NCBI GenBank assembly: GCA_023409535.1
Contig: JAEYGZ010000038.1
Coordinates: forward strand, 62,001 to 126,000
From: Bacillota bacterium
GTDB taxonomy: Bacteria; Bacillota; Clostridia; Lachnospirales; Lachnospiraceae
Direction: 5' to 3'
Length of the DNA stretch: 64,000 nt
Part shown: positions 42,686 through 51,023 of the stretch, piece after piece
Layout of the letters: each line of letters starts with the position of its first letter
How positions within the stretch are numbered: the stretch's first letter is position 1
The notes under the pieces: model-generated
Told to the model about the DNA's origin: nothing
The model's input: the letters and a program-made list of their open reading frames with translations, nothing else
Databases searched by the model: none
Translations under genes and position numbers: made by a program

Positions 42686-42738
42686 TTTACATTTTAAGTA
42701 TAGTACGCTTTACATTTAGTGTCAAGTGTATTTTACAT
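42686..42738 (-). promoter_or_regulatory. XRE promoter with three TTTACAT repeats at 23-bp steps
   Basis: On the minus strand, TTGACA (42725-42720) and TATACT (42702-42697) are 17 bases apart. TTTACAT is at 42686-42692, 42709-42715 and 42732-42738, each 23 bases from the next, upstream of, within and downstream of the core promoter. Confidence 0.8.
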
Positions 42739-42790
42739 TTTTTATTTAAATTTTTAGAAACGAAGGATGGTTATGAAAACGCAAAAATGT

Positions 42791-42858
42791 ACAGGTACCT
42801 GTAAAAAATACTTGACTTTTATCACGGTACCTGTATAATATTAAATACAAGGTACCTT
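42791..42858 (+). promoter_or_regulatory. MarR promoter with three GGTACC-centred dyads
   Basis: TTGACT (42812-42817) and TATAAT (42834-42839) form the core promoter, 16 bases apart. ACAGGTACCTGT (42791-42802) is a full 12-base palindrome, GGTACCTGT at 42826-42834 touches the -10, and AAGGTACCTT is at 42849-42858. A dimeric regulator bound here would block transcription. Confidence 0.78.
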
Positions 42859-42896
42859 TATATGTATAAACCCGATTGATACAGGAGGTTAGTTAT

Positions 42897-43586
42897 ATGG
42901 ACAACGAGAACAAAGAATTAATGGAACAATTTATGAAGCTGGAAGGTCTGATGCACCGTCACCTGATGTTTAACCTGAGGAACCTCGGCCCGTTTGGAAA
43001 TCCGCACAGAGGGCAGGGCCGCGTATTGTCTATTTTAAAAATAAAGCCTGAAATCAGCCAGAAAGAGCTGGGCTATCTGCTGGATATGCGAAACCAGTCC
43101 CTGGGTGAGCTTCTGAACAAACTGGAGAAAAGCGGTTATATCACACGTACGCCTTCCCAGGAGGATCGGCGTACTACGAATATCAGACTGACACCGGAAG
43201 GTGAAGAGGCTGCGTCAGCGGCCGACGAAGTAAAGCAGGACGACGACATCTTTTCCTCCTTGAAGGAAGAAGAGCAGGCTCAGCTCAGCAGCTTTCTTGA
43301 CCGGATCATTGCAAGGCTGGAGGCATTATCCTCCGAGGCAGAGCAGAATGTGCAGGAATTTGGCGAACACCCGAGAGGCTGGTTTGGTCCGTATGCCGGA
43401 AGATACCGGGGGGTTGGTCCGCATCCGGAGGCAGCGCATCTTAAGCAGATGCGTAACACCTGGGGATTCAGAGATTCCCGGCATGGCCGCCCGGAACGTA
43501 ACCATTCGGAGCATAATCACCCGGAGCATGGTTATCCGGAACATGATCGTCCGGAGCATAAGGACGAATTTAAAGAAGATAACTAA
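42897..43586 (+). CDS. MarR-family regulator with His-rich tail
   Basis: The 229-residue protein has a MarR winged helix: ISQKELGYLLDMRNQSLGEL, LEKSGYITRTPSQEDRRTTN, then a dimer helix. From about residue 160 it continues into an Arg/Gly/His-rich tail that ends with short repeats of the form (H/Y/R)PEH. This tail is not part of ordinary MarR proteins and could bind metal. The ATG at 42897 is 8 bases after GGAGG. Confidence 0.9.
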   Translation: MDNENKELMEQFMKLEGLMHRHLMFNLRNLGPFGNPHRGQGRVLSILKIKPEISQKELGYLLDMRNQSLGELLNKLEKSGYITRTPSQEDRRTTNIRLTPEGEEAASAADEVKQDDDIFSSLKEEEQAQLSSFLDRIIARLEALSSEAEQNVQEFGEHPRGWFGPYAGRYRGVGPHPEAAHLKQMRNTWGFRDSRHGRPERNHSEHNHPEHGYPEHDRPEHKDEFKEDN

Positions 43587-43599
43587 ATAGCAGCAAAAC

Positions 43600-43634
43600 G
43601 GCGCTCCTTTCATAACCACCATGAAAGGAGCGCC
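43600..43634. terminator. 14-bp perfect stem-loop after the MarR gene
   Basis: GGCGCTCCTTTCAT pairs exactly with ATGAAAGGAGCGCC around a 7-base loop. No T run follows on the plus strand; TTTTG follows on the minus strand. Confidence 0.6.
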
Positions 43635-43639
43635 GGCTG

Positions 43640-43760
43640 TATACTGACCAATTATCATCCCAATTGCTTTTTTCCACCAAAGCCCCTCCGGTTCCGGTAC
43701 GATCTTTGAAATAAACGGATCCAAATCATAAACTTCCGCTATTGTTCCGTATTTTATTTT
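43640..43760 (-). other. Possible gene remnant in the gap before the glycosidase
   Basis: One minus frame reads protein-like without a start (KYGTIAEVYDLDPFISKI, then VPEPEGLWWKKAIG). I cannot name a family. The rest of 43587-43942 contains the stem-loop at 43600, the inverted repeat at 43772, and no gene. Confidence 0.22.
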
Positions 43761-43771
43761 CCACCTTCCGT

Positions 43772-43813
43772 ATGCTATAATTAGCTTATATTTTTATGGG
43801 CCAATTATAGCAT
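43772..43813. repeat. Inverted repeat ATGCTATAATT, 11-bp arms
   Basis: ATGCTATAATT (43772-43782) and AATTATAGCAT (43803-43813) are perfect inverse copies with a 20-base loop. Each arm contains TATAAT in one orientation. It may be an operator or two facing promoters. Confidence 0.55.
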
Positions 43814-43942
43814 GGAACATTTTTAAGTGATATACAGCCGGGGCAATACCGCAGTATAGTGTTATTTCCTGACAGAATAGTTATAGCTGGCAGCTTTTGA
43901 GGAACGATATAATAAGAAAAACCAATAGAACGGGGGAATTTT

Positions 43943-45460
43943 ATGAAGCATTTTGTTTATCCTGCAACCGTAGAGAAATGGGATACCTTCGAAGCGGTCC
44001 TGCCCGGCTTTGCGGACGGCAATCCCTATGAAGACTATACAATTTACGGTGTGTTTACCTCTGGAAACGAAAGTAAAACCGTGGAAGGCTTTTATGACGG
44101 CAACGGTACTTATATCGTGCGCTTCATGCCTTCCTTCCAGGAGGAATATCAGTTTATTATCAAGGGTACCTTTTCCTGTGAAGAGTACCGGGGAACCTTC
44201 CTGGCAACCGCTCCCTCCGAAGATAATCACGGTCCTGTAAGAACCGCCTCCAATCTTCATCTTGTCTATGAGGACGGAACCCCATATCACTGCCTCGGTA
44301 CCACCTGCTACGTATGGACCCATCAGTCGGTACAATTGCAGGAACAAACCCTGAAAACCTTATCCGAAAACGCCTTCAATAAAATCCGTTTTTGTATCTT
44401 CCCAAAGCATTACCTATATAATTTTCATGAGCCTGTCTCTTATCCTTACGAAGGCACCCCCTGTGATTCCTCCGGTTTGAATGAAGACAACTTTGTTCTG
44501 TTCGGCGAGAATTCAATTCTGGGGGAAAACCATTGGGATTTCCGCCGTTTTAATCCTGTCCATTTTCAAAATTTTGAAAAACGCATCCAGGATTTAAGGA
44601 AGCTGGGAATCGAGGCTGATCTTATACTGATGCATCCTTATGACCGTTGGGGCTTCAGTAAAATGGGTACGGAAAACGAAGCCTTCTACCTGAGATATGT
44701 GACGGCACGCTTTAGTGCCTACCGTAACGTATGGTGGTCTATGGCGAATGAGTATGATCTGTTCTTTCATAAATCCATCGCTGACTGGGAAGCAAACGCC
44801 CAGGTAGTATGTACCTGTGACCCCTATCACCATCTTCGTTCTATTCATAATTGCTTTGGTTTTTACGATTACAGCCGTCCCTGGATTACCCATTGCAGTA
44901 TCCAGCGCACGGATCTTTATAAAACCTCGGAATTGACGGAGGAGTGGCGGGCCAGGTATAACAAGCCGGTGGTGCTGGACGAAATCGCTTATGAAGGTAA
45001 TATCAGCCACGGCTGGGGCAATATCAGCGGCCAGGAGATGACAAGACGCTTCTGGGAAGCTTTTGTCAGAGGCGGCTATCCGGGTCACGGAGAGACCTAT
45101 CAGCATCCTGAGAATATCCTCTGGTGGTCTCACGGAGGAACGCTCCATGGAGAGAGCCCTGCCCGGATAAAATTTTTATCAGAGCTTATGCATCAGACTC
45201 CCGGCGGCGGTTTGGTTCCTGTCAAAGGGGAATGGGACGAGGTCGCAGGCTCTGCGGCTGGCGGAGCATATTCCATTCATTATTACGGCTGGTTCCGTCC
45301 CGGTTTCAGAACTTTTTCCCTGCCGGAGGATCATAGCTATGAGGTCGAAGTGATTGATACCTGGAATATGACCATTAATAAAGCCGGTACGTTCCACGGA
45401 AAATTTAAAATAACACTTCCGGGAAGAGAATATATGGCAATCCGAATTATAAAAAAGTAA
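43943..45460 (+). CDS. Cytoplasmic glycoside hydrolase with DUF5060-like N-domain (DUF5605 type)
   Basis: The 505-residue protein has an N-terminal beta domain (about 1-95), a TIM barrel (about 100-420) and a C-terminal beta domain. Two glutamates match the retaining GH-A pattern: acid/base candidate in WWSMANEYD near residue 265 and nucleophile candidate in PVVLDEIAYEG near 345. There is no signal peptide, so it should cut oligosaccharides after import. The related enzyme opposite and the ABC importer beyond it form one sugar locus. The substrate cannot be told from sequence. Confidence 0.87.
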   Translation: MKHFVYPATVEKWDTFEAVLPGFADGNPYEDYTIYGVFTSGNESKTVEGFYDGNGTYIVRFMPSFQEEYQFIIKGTFSCEEYRGTFLATAPSEDNHGPVRTASNLHLVYEDGTPYHCLGTTCYVWTHQSVQLQEQTLKTLSENAFNKIRFCIFPKHYLYNFHEPVSYPYEGTPCDSSGLNEDNFVLFGENSILGENHWDFRRFNPVHFQNFEKRIQDLRKLGIEADLILMHPYDRWGFSKMGTENEAFYLRYVTARFSAYRNVWWSMANEYDLFFHKSIADWEANAQVVCTCDPYHHLRSIHNCFGFYDYSRPWITHCSIQRTDLYKTSELTEEWRARYNKPVVLDEIAYEGNISHGWGNISGQEMTRRFWEAFVRGGYPGHGETYQHPENILWWSHGGTLHGESPARIKFLSELMHQTPGGGLVPVKGEWDEVAGSAAGGAYSIHYYGWFRPGFRTFSLPEDHSYEVEVIDTWNMTINKAGTFHGKFKITLPGREYMAIRIIKK

Positions 45461-45484
45461 TTTATATAAAACATACGTCTAATA

Positions 45485-45544
45485 AAGCCGTTATTCTGAA
45501 CCGGCCCTGTCTGCCTGACAGAGGCCGGTTCAGAATAACGGCTT
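45485..45544. terminator. 60-base near-perfect palindrome between convergent glycosidase genes
   Basis: A 22-bp arm beginning AAGCCGTTATTCTGAACC pairs exactly with its inverse ending AATAACGGCTT. Inside, CTGTC pairs with GACAG around TGCCT, with one unpaired A. It lies 24 bases after one stop and 9 bases from the other, so it can end both transcripts. Confidence 0.85.
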
Positions 45545-45553
45545 AACTTATAT

Positions 45554-47188
45554 TTATATGGCTTTGGTCTGCTTTTCCTGATAGTCTTCCTTTTTATCAA
45601 CCATCAATAACCAGTCACTGCTGTCTTTTTTGGCAGGTATTTCCCACTCCCCGGGGATTGGTATTAAGTTTTCCGAGTATGGCAAATATCTGCCGGTACG
45701 GGGATTAAACCAAGCAGCCTCATATAACCCCTTCTGCAACCCATTCATTTTAACCGTTGATGTGGTTGCTTCACCATAGTAGATAATCATTCTGTCATGA
45801 TTTTTGCTGACAGTAATTATGGGAGGCATTTTATCAAAAACATTAATTTCATTCTCAGGAGCTGTATACGGTAAAAATTCCTCAAAATGGACCTTTTCAT
45901 AAAAAGACCTCATATATCCCATCTGCTCCGCACCAATTCCTTCGATCGCTTCATACCAGGTGACATCAAACCGGTTAAAAATAATGCTGAGCGGGGTTGC
46001 CTTTCCCTTTTCCAGAACATTGTCCCAGATTCCCTGCGCCCCATAGGTATAACCGCAGCCTCCCAGCTGAATTGACATATAAGCTGCTCTTCTCAGCATA
46101 TCCTCAGTACACATACGTGTCCCGTTTTCCTCCAGGGTAGAGCAAAACTCATAAAAGCATTCGCCTTCGATAAATGGTTTATGATGATATTTTTTAAAAA
46201 ACTCCCGGTAATCTTTCTGGCTGACCGGAAAGTCTCCATGTCCGGCCTGATTCAGGGTAAAATCAAACCAAGCCTCCTCCTGATAATAATCCGCAAAAGG
46301 ACGTTCGTTGGTATAATGCGCTGTCTGCAGGGTGCCGTAACCGTCTGTTTTTTCTACAAACTCAGCGACTTCACGCCACCTGTCGATTAATATTTTTCTT
46401 TCTTCCCCTCCCCTATAGCCGGCGATCTCGCCTGCTAAGGTCCAAATTACCGGTAAAGCTCCGTATCTTGCCACAATATATCTGGCCAGCGGCTTTTGCC
46501 GTTCCATATTATTTATAATTGACATGGACCATGCAAATCCCAGTGCATTCACGAGGCCTAAATCCGCAAGATAATACATGCGCCGGTCCAACTCCTTTTG
46601 ATAATACCCGACATTGGGAAGGAGCCCGTTTTTCCCCTCCGACCAATAATAACTGCCGCCTCCCATAAGCGTGTCGCTTCTTAGGTTTGTCTGATAGACA
46701 TTAAATCCCTGAGCTACTCTTTTTTGAGCCATTCCCCGGAACATACTGTCCATACCGGGGTGATTTGACCAGTCCCACCGTTCTCCATGGACAAATTCCC
46801 AATGGGTATCTCCTAACCAGAAAAACGGGGTCCCGTCATCATGCACCAAATATCTCCCCGAGGAAGAAACCTTTAAGAAACCATGACGGTAAATTGCCAA
46901 ATCACCGCTATAATCCACGTATTCTACTTCGCCGCCGAGACCATCTAATCCGGACTTATCCTCCGCCTTGATCTTCCATGTCCAGATACCGGACTCCGTA
47001 GGCGCAAAAGAGATTTTATAACTATTGTCTCCATCCCAGTATGCCTCTCTCCTGATCCGGCGGCCTGACGGAGCAGTAAATACAGCCGATATCTCAGCCT
47101 CCAGAAATGGATTTTCATAAATGGCCTGACTTCGGAACTCTAAAATAACCTGTCTCCATTTCTCTGTCTTCAAATTCTCATACTTCAT
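45554..47188 (-). CDS. Cytoplasmic glycoside hydrolase with DUF5060 and DUF4038 domains
   Basis: The 544-residue protein has a DUF5060 beta domain (about 1-85; EAYWDGDNSYKISFAP), a DUF4038 TIM barrel (FFWLGDTHWEF; NVYQTNLRSD) and a C-terminal beta domain that includes MIIYYGEATTSTVKM. Catalytic candidates are Glu in WTLAGEIAGY near 252 and Glu in KPFIEGECFYE near 340, spaced as in the paralogue opposite. Some DUF4038 enzymes act on apiose or other side chains of pectin (GH140); whether this one does is open. No signal peptide. It is in line with the ABC permeases. Confidence 0.87.
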   Translation of the reverse strand: MKYENLKTEKWRQVILEFRSQAIYENPFLEAEISAVFTAPSGRRIRREAYWDGDNSYKISFAPTESGIWTWKIKAEDKSGLDGLGGEVEYVDYSGDLAIYRHGFLKVSSSGRYLVHDDGTPFFWLGDTHWEFVHGERWDWSNHPGMDSMFRGMAQKRVAQGFNVYQTNLRSDTLMGGGSYYWSEGKNGLLPNVGYYQKELDRRMYYLADLGLVNALGFAWSMSIINNMERQKPLARYIVARYGALPVIWTLAGEIAGYRGGEERKILIDRWREVAEFVEKTDGYGTLQTAHYTNERPFADYYQEEAWFDFTLNQAGHGDFPVSQKDYREFFKKYHHKPFIEGECFYEFCSTLEENGTRMCTEDMLRRAAYMSIQLGGCGYTYGAQGIWDNVLEKGKATPLSIIFNRFDVTWYEAIEGIGAEQMGYMRSFYEKVHFEEFLPYTAPENEINVFDKMPPIITVSKNHDRMIIYYGEATTSTVKMNGLQKGLYEAAWFNPRTGRYLPYSENLIPIPGEWEIPAKKDSSDWLLMVDKKEDYQEKQTKAI

Positions 47189-47230
47189 CCCTATAGTCCC
47201 CTCTTTCTTGCCAAAGCTGCGGCCATTTCA

Positions 47231-48130
47231 CTAACCCTTTACTCCGCCCAGCGTAATTCCCTTGACAAAGTTCTTCTGTATGAAGGGATAGATCGCTACT
47301 ACCGGCAGGATACCCAGTGTCGCCATTGCCATGCGGACTGTCGCCGTCGGTATCTGGGCCAGGCCCTGGCCCGCATTGGATAAATTTGACGCATTCTGGG
47401 TTAAGGCCTGGATATTCTGCATCAGTCTGTTTAACAGGTTTTGTATACTGTATAAATCCGTATTTTTCACCAAATAGATATATCCGTTATTCCAGTCATT
47501 CCAGTATGCAATGCCCACAAACATACCGATGGTCGCAATGATTGGCTTCGCCATGGGGAGCGCGACCGAATACATTGTTTTAAACTCGCCTGCTCCGTCA
47601 ATATAGGCTGCCTCCAGGATTTCATCCGGTACACTGGTGACAAAATAGCTTTTCATCAGCAGCACATTAAAGGCATTCATCAAAAGTCCCGGTATCAGTA
47701 ATCCCGCAAAGGTATCCTTCACATGAAAAACATTTGTGTAATTTATGTAGGTTGATACCAGGCCTCCGTTAAAGAGCATCGTAAAGAATACCAGGAAGGT
47801 AAGTATTCCCCGGAAGGGAAGCTCTTTTTTTGATAATCCGTATGCCAGTAACGTTGTTATCACCAAACTGATTGCTACTCCGGTTGCGGTTAGCAGAAAG
47901 GACATGCCATAGGCCCGCAGTACCACAGCGCTATTGGACCGAAAAATCCACTCATATGCAAAAAGGCTCCACTTTTTGGGGAAGAAGGAATAACCGTTCT
48001 GTAAAAGCGAAGCATTATCCGTCACAGAGGATATTACCATTAATATAATTGGGATAATTGCCAATAAGGTCAGGATTGTCATGATAAAATGACCGATTGT
48101 ATTATAAATTTTTGCTTCCTTTGTCTTCAT
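47231..48130 (-). CDS. Carbohydrate ABC permease (LplC/YtcP type)
   Basis: The 299-residue permease has six TM helices and the EAA-like loop EILEAAYIDGAGEFKTMYSVALP near 185, which docks to an ATPase. No ATPase is encoded here, so a shared MsmX-like ATPase elsewhere is expected. I chose the ATG at 48130, 7 bases after GGGGGG; the ATG at 48136 is too close to it. It follows the second permease by 12 bases. Confidence 0.92.
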   Translation of the reverse strand: MKTKEAKIYNTIGHFIMTILTLLAIIPIILMVISSVTDNASLLQNGYSFFPKKWSLFAYEWIFRSNSAVVLRAYGMSFLLTATGVAISLVITTLLAYGLSKKELPFRGILTFLVFFTMLFNGGLVSTYINYTNVFHVKDTFAGLLIPGLLMNAFNVLLMKSYFVTSVPDEILEAAYIDGAGEFKTMYSVALPMAKPIIATIGMFVGIAYWNDWNNGYIYLVKNTDLYSIQNLLNRLMQNIQALTQNASNLSNAGQGLAQIPTATVRMAMATLGILPVVAIYPFIQKNFVKGITLGGVKG

Positions 48131-48142
48131 ATTCATTCCCCC

Positions 48143-49093
48143 CTATATTAAGGCACTGTCTTTATCAACCTTGCGAACCAGCATATTCGCACCCAGCACC
48201 AGAATAAATCCGACAACAGATTGATATAAGCCCGCAGCGGCAGACATTGAGATATTGCCAAGCTGTAATAGTCCCCTGTATACATAGGTATCGATTGTAT
48301 TTGTGACAGAATATAACGCACCCTGGTTCATCGGCACTTGATAGAATAATCCAAAATCAGAATAGAAGATACGCCCGACGGCCATAAGGGTTAGCATTAT
48401 AATGGTTGGTTTCAATAACGGAAGGGTAATATATTTAAATTGCTTCCACCTGGTCGCTCCGTCTACCAGCGCAGATTCATAATACGCCCTGTCAAAGCCC
48501 AGGATCGTTGCCAGATATACGATACAATTGTATCCGACGCTTTTCCACGCACTGACAAAAATAATAATCAAAGGCCAGTATTTTGGCTGGCTGTACCAAT
48601 CCATCGGTTCCATACCAAGAAGGGGTAAGATCGTATTATTTACAAAGCCGTTTTCAACACTGAAAAATGAAAACACAAGATATCCTATAATAACCGTAGA
48701 TATCAGATTGGGCAGAAGAATCACACTCTGATATACCTTTTTCCTTCTGCCGTTCAGTTCACTTAAGATAACCGCAACCATAATCGCCATTACGGTATTA
48801 ACGATAATAAAGGCAACATTATACAATATGGTGTTTCGGGTAATGATCCATGCATCACTTGTTTTAAATAAATATTCAAAGTTTTTAAAACCAATCCACT
48901 TGCTTCCGAAAATACCGTTTCTGGCATTATACTGTTTAAATGCGATAACCAACCCAGGAAGAGGCATATAATTATTTATAAAAAGATATATGAGTCCAGG
49001 CAGCATCATAATATAAATCGGGATAAAGCGTTTTATTTTTGCTTTTTTCTTTGGATACCTGTTTGAATTATTGTTATATTTCATATCAGTCAA
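48143..49093 (-). CDS. Carbohydrate ABC permease (LplB type)
   Basis: The 316-residue permease has six TM helices, a basic N-terminus (RYPKKKAKIKRFIPIYIMML) and the docking loop ALVDGATRWKQFKYITLP near 210. The C-terminal pattern (SAAAGLYQSVVGFILVLGAN) is typical of LplB-like partners. The start is TTG at 49093 with AAGGAG upstream; the nearby ATG at 49084 is too far from it. Confidence 0.92.
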   Translation of the reverse strand: MTDMKYNNNSNRYPKKKAKIKRFIPIYIMMLPGLIYLFINNYMPLPGLVIAFKQYNARNGIFGSKWIGFKNFEYLFKTSDAWIITRNTILYNVAFIIVNTVMAIMVAVILSELNGRRKKVYQSVILLPNLISTVIIGYLVFSFFSVENGFVNNTILPLLGMEPMDWYSQPKYWPLIIIFVSAWKSVGYNCIVYLATILGFDRAYYESALVDGATRWKQFKYITLPLLKPTIIMLTLMAVGRIFYSDFGLFYQVPMNQGALYSVTNTIDTYVYRGLLQLGNISMSAAAGLYQSVVGFILVLGANMLVRKVDKDSALI

Positions 49094-49216
49094 GCCATCA
49101 TCTCCTTAGGTCTTAGGTCTATAGAATTGACAATGGCTGAATTATAGGATAACCCAGCCGTTGTCAATCACCACAAAATTTGTAACGAATTATATCAATT
49201 GTTTATCTGCGCGGTA

Positions 49217-50788
49217 TTATTTCTGGTTTGCCGCAGCCCACGCATCAAGCTGGGTCTGCTTTTCAGCAATGATTTTATCAAGACCTGCTTTTGCCATCTT
49301 TGTATTCATTTCATCAATACCGGTTGCCGGATCTAAAAATCCATACTCGATGCTCTTTTGAAATTCGTCATAAACATTCTGAACACTGGTCATTTCGGTA
49401 GCTACATTGGTAGTATCGAAGGTAAATCCGCTTGCAGCCGATTTCTGCGCATTCTCGTTAAAGCTCTTGATGTTCTCCCATAATGCGGGATCGTTTCCTT
49501 CCCATATATGGGTAATGAACTGATTCGGCATTAACCAGCCCATGGAGTGGTTCCATCCGGAATTTGTTGCATCCACACCATCTGCAAAATTAATCAGCCC
49601 GCTGTCCAGAACCTTATAATGAGTGCCTTCCATACCCCAGCCGAGAAGATCCGCCAGGTCCGCATCGGTATAAAAAGCATTTAACAAACGCATGGAAGCT
49701 TCCGCATTAACCGTGTTGATGGAAATTGCCCAAGGGAAGGAGGCAACCGCAGAAGAGCTTATAAAATCATCCATGGTCTGGAAAATTGTCATCGGACGTC
49801 CGCACAGGTTGGATTCCTGAGATTTAATACCGGGCTTACCGCCGGTGGTATAGCCCATTAAGGTTCCTGCTTTTACAAGCTCGGTTACCGCTGTGGTATC
49901 CGTTACGGAATCCTTGCCGATATAACCTTTTTGATTATAATCGTATATACGGGCACAATACTCCTTATAATAATCGCTGGTAAACAGATTTTCCACCTTT
50001 AACTCTTTTCCGTAATTCAGTAATACACCGAAGGCATTGCCGCCAAGTAAATCCACATTAGAAAATTGGCTCATGGAAAGCGCTACGGGCCGGTATACTT
50101 CGAGGTCGGGGTATTTTTCATGCAGCTTTGCATAAATATCATTTAATTCATCCAGGGATATTTTGATAATCTCCTTGGTGTTATCAACCGGATAGCCAAT
50201 TCCTTCAAGATATTCCGTAGCGATTGCTGCACAGCCGCGGCCCTGAGCCATATCACGGTTATTCGGCACCCCGTATAATTTGCCGTCCACACGGCAGGCG
50301 TCAATATATTCCGAACCTACGGCGTCCACGATTCCGGAACCGAAATTCTTTAACAGGTCATTTTCTTCCAGATCCAGAAGATACCCCTGCTGTACCATGG
50401 TGTTATAGCCGTTTGATATCGTACTGAGAATATCAACCTGCTCTCCGCCGGAAAGCGCAAGTGTCATATTCTGCTTATAAGAACTGCTGTCTGAAATCTG
50501 AAATTCAACTTCAATTCCATACCGGTCCTTTGTGATTGCATTGATTGCATCCTGAACCTTCTGTGTATCAACCGGAGCACCGATCCATGTCATAAAGCTC
50601 ATGACAAGATGTGTGATCTCGCCCGTACTTTGCGCATCTCCGGTCGGTTTCGCTTCACCCTGGTTCCCATCCGCTGTCTGGGCAGTATCGTTGTTCTTTG
50701 CTCCGCTGTCCTTATTATCAGTCTTGCCGCAGGCAGCTAAGCTGAAGATCATCATGACAGCTAAAATTAAAGCCAATCCTTTTCTCAT
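49217..50788 (-). CDS. Solute-binding lipoprotein of the sugar importer (LplA type)
   Basis: The 523-residue protein has a lipoprotein signal (MIFSLAACGK), a low-complexity linker (about 22-55) and a large two-lobed binding domain. The size and the segments GVPNNRDMAQGRG and MGWLMPNQFITHIWE fit LplA/oligosaccharide binders. It captures sugars outside and hands them to the permeases downstream. It is transcribed from the promoter at 50851-50879. Confidence 0.93.
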   Translation of the reverse strand: MRKGLALILAVMMIFSLAACGKTDNKDSGAKNNDTAQTADGNQGEAKPTGDAQSTGEITHLVMSFMTWIGAPVDTQKVQDAINAITKDRYGIEVEFQISDSSSYKQNMTLALSGGEQVDILSTISNGYNTMVQQGYLLDLEENDLLKNFGSGIVDAVGSEYIDACRVDGKLYGVPNNRDMAQGRGCAAIATEYLEGIGYPVDNTKEIIKISLDELNDIYAKLHEKYPDLEVYRPVALSMSQFSNVDLLGGNAFGVLLNYGKELKVENLFTSDYYKEYCARIYDYNQKGYIGKDSVTDTTAVTELVKAGTLMGYTTGGKPGIKSQESNLCGRPMTIFQTMDDFISSSAVASFPWAISINTVNAEASMRLLNAFYTDADLADLLGWGMEGTHYKVLDSGLINFADGVDATNSGWNHSMGWLMPNQFITHIWEGNDPALWENIKSFNENAQKSAASGFTFDTTNVATEMTSVQNVYDEFQKSIEYGFLDPATGIDEMNTKMAKAGLDKIIAEKQTQLDAWAAANQK

Positions 50789-50850
50789 AAATATCCCTCT
50801 CTTTACTGAATAATGTTTTGCTTGTCATCGCAGCACCCATTGACAGCCTT

Positions 50851-50915
50851 ATTATAGCTTAGCATTTGTGTGGAGTAAAAGAATTATGCTGTTGTGAATT
50901 TGCACAATTATGCTG
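50851..50915 (-). promoter_or_regulatory. Importer promoter with 24-bp-spaced direct repeat
   Basis: On the minus strand, TTTACT (50879-50874) and TATAAT (50856-50851) are 17 bases apart. Immediately upstream, CAGCATAATT occurs at 50891-50882 and 50915-50906, on the same face of the helix. This suits activation by the YesN-like AraC-type regulator encoded divergently. Confidence 0.8.
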
Positions 50916-50951
50916 TGATTTATCACCATTCTTTGACAATAGTGCAAAAGG

Positions 50952-50980
50952 TTGCAACGTATTTTTCTATATGATATCAT
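50952..50980 (+). promoter_or_regulatory. Promoter of the YesM/YesN operon
   Basis: TTGCAA (50952-50957) and TATCAT (50975-50980) are 17 bases apart, about 45 bases before the kinase start. Confidence 0.5.
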
Positions 50981-51023
50981 CATGATTAGATAATATACAC
51001 AATTATGTATGGGAGGTAATCCA

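Noticed and set aside
43326..43724. A 132-codon leftward frame over the MarR gene
   Set aside because: Most of it is antisense to the MarR tail and has biased composition from the His codons. Only 43640-43760 is kept as a weak possible remnant.
44594..45148. A 184-codon leftward frame inside the first glycosidase
   Set aside because: Antisense to the catalytic barrel and without a ribosome site.
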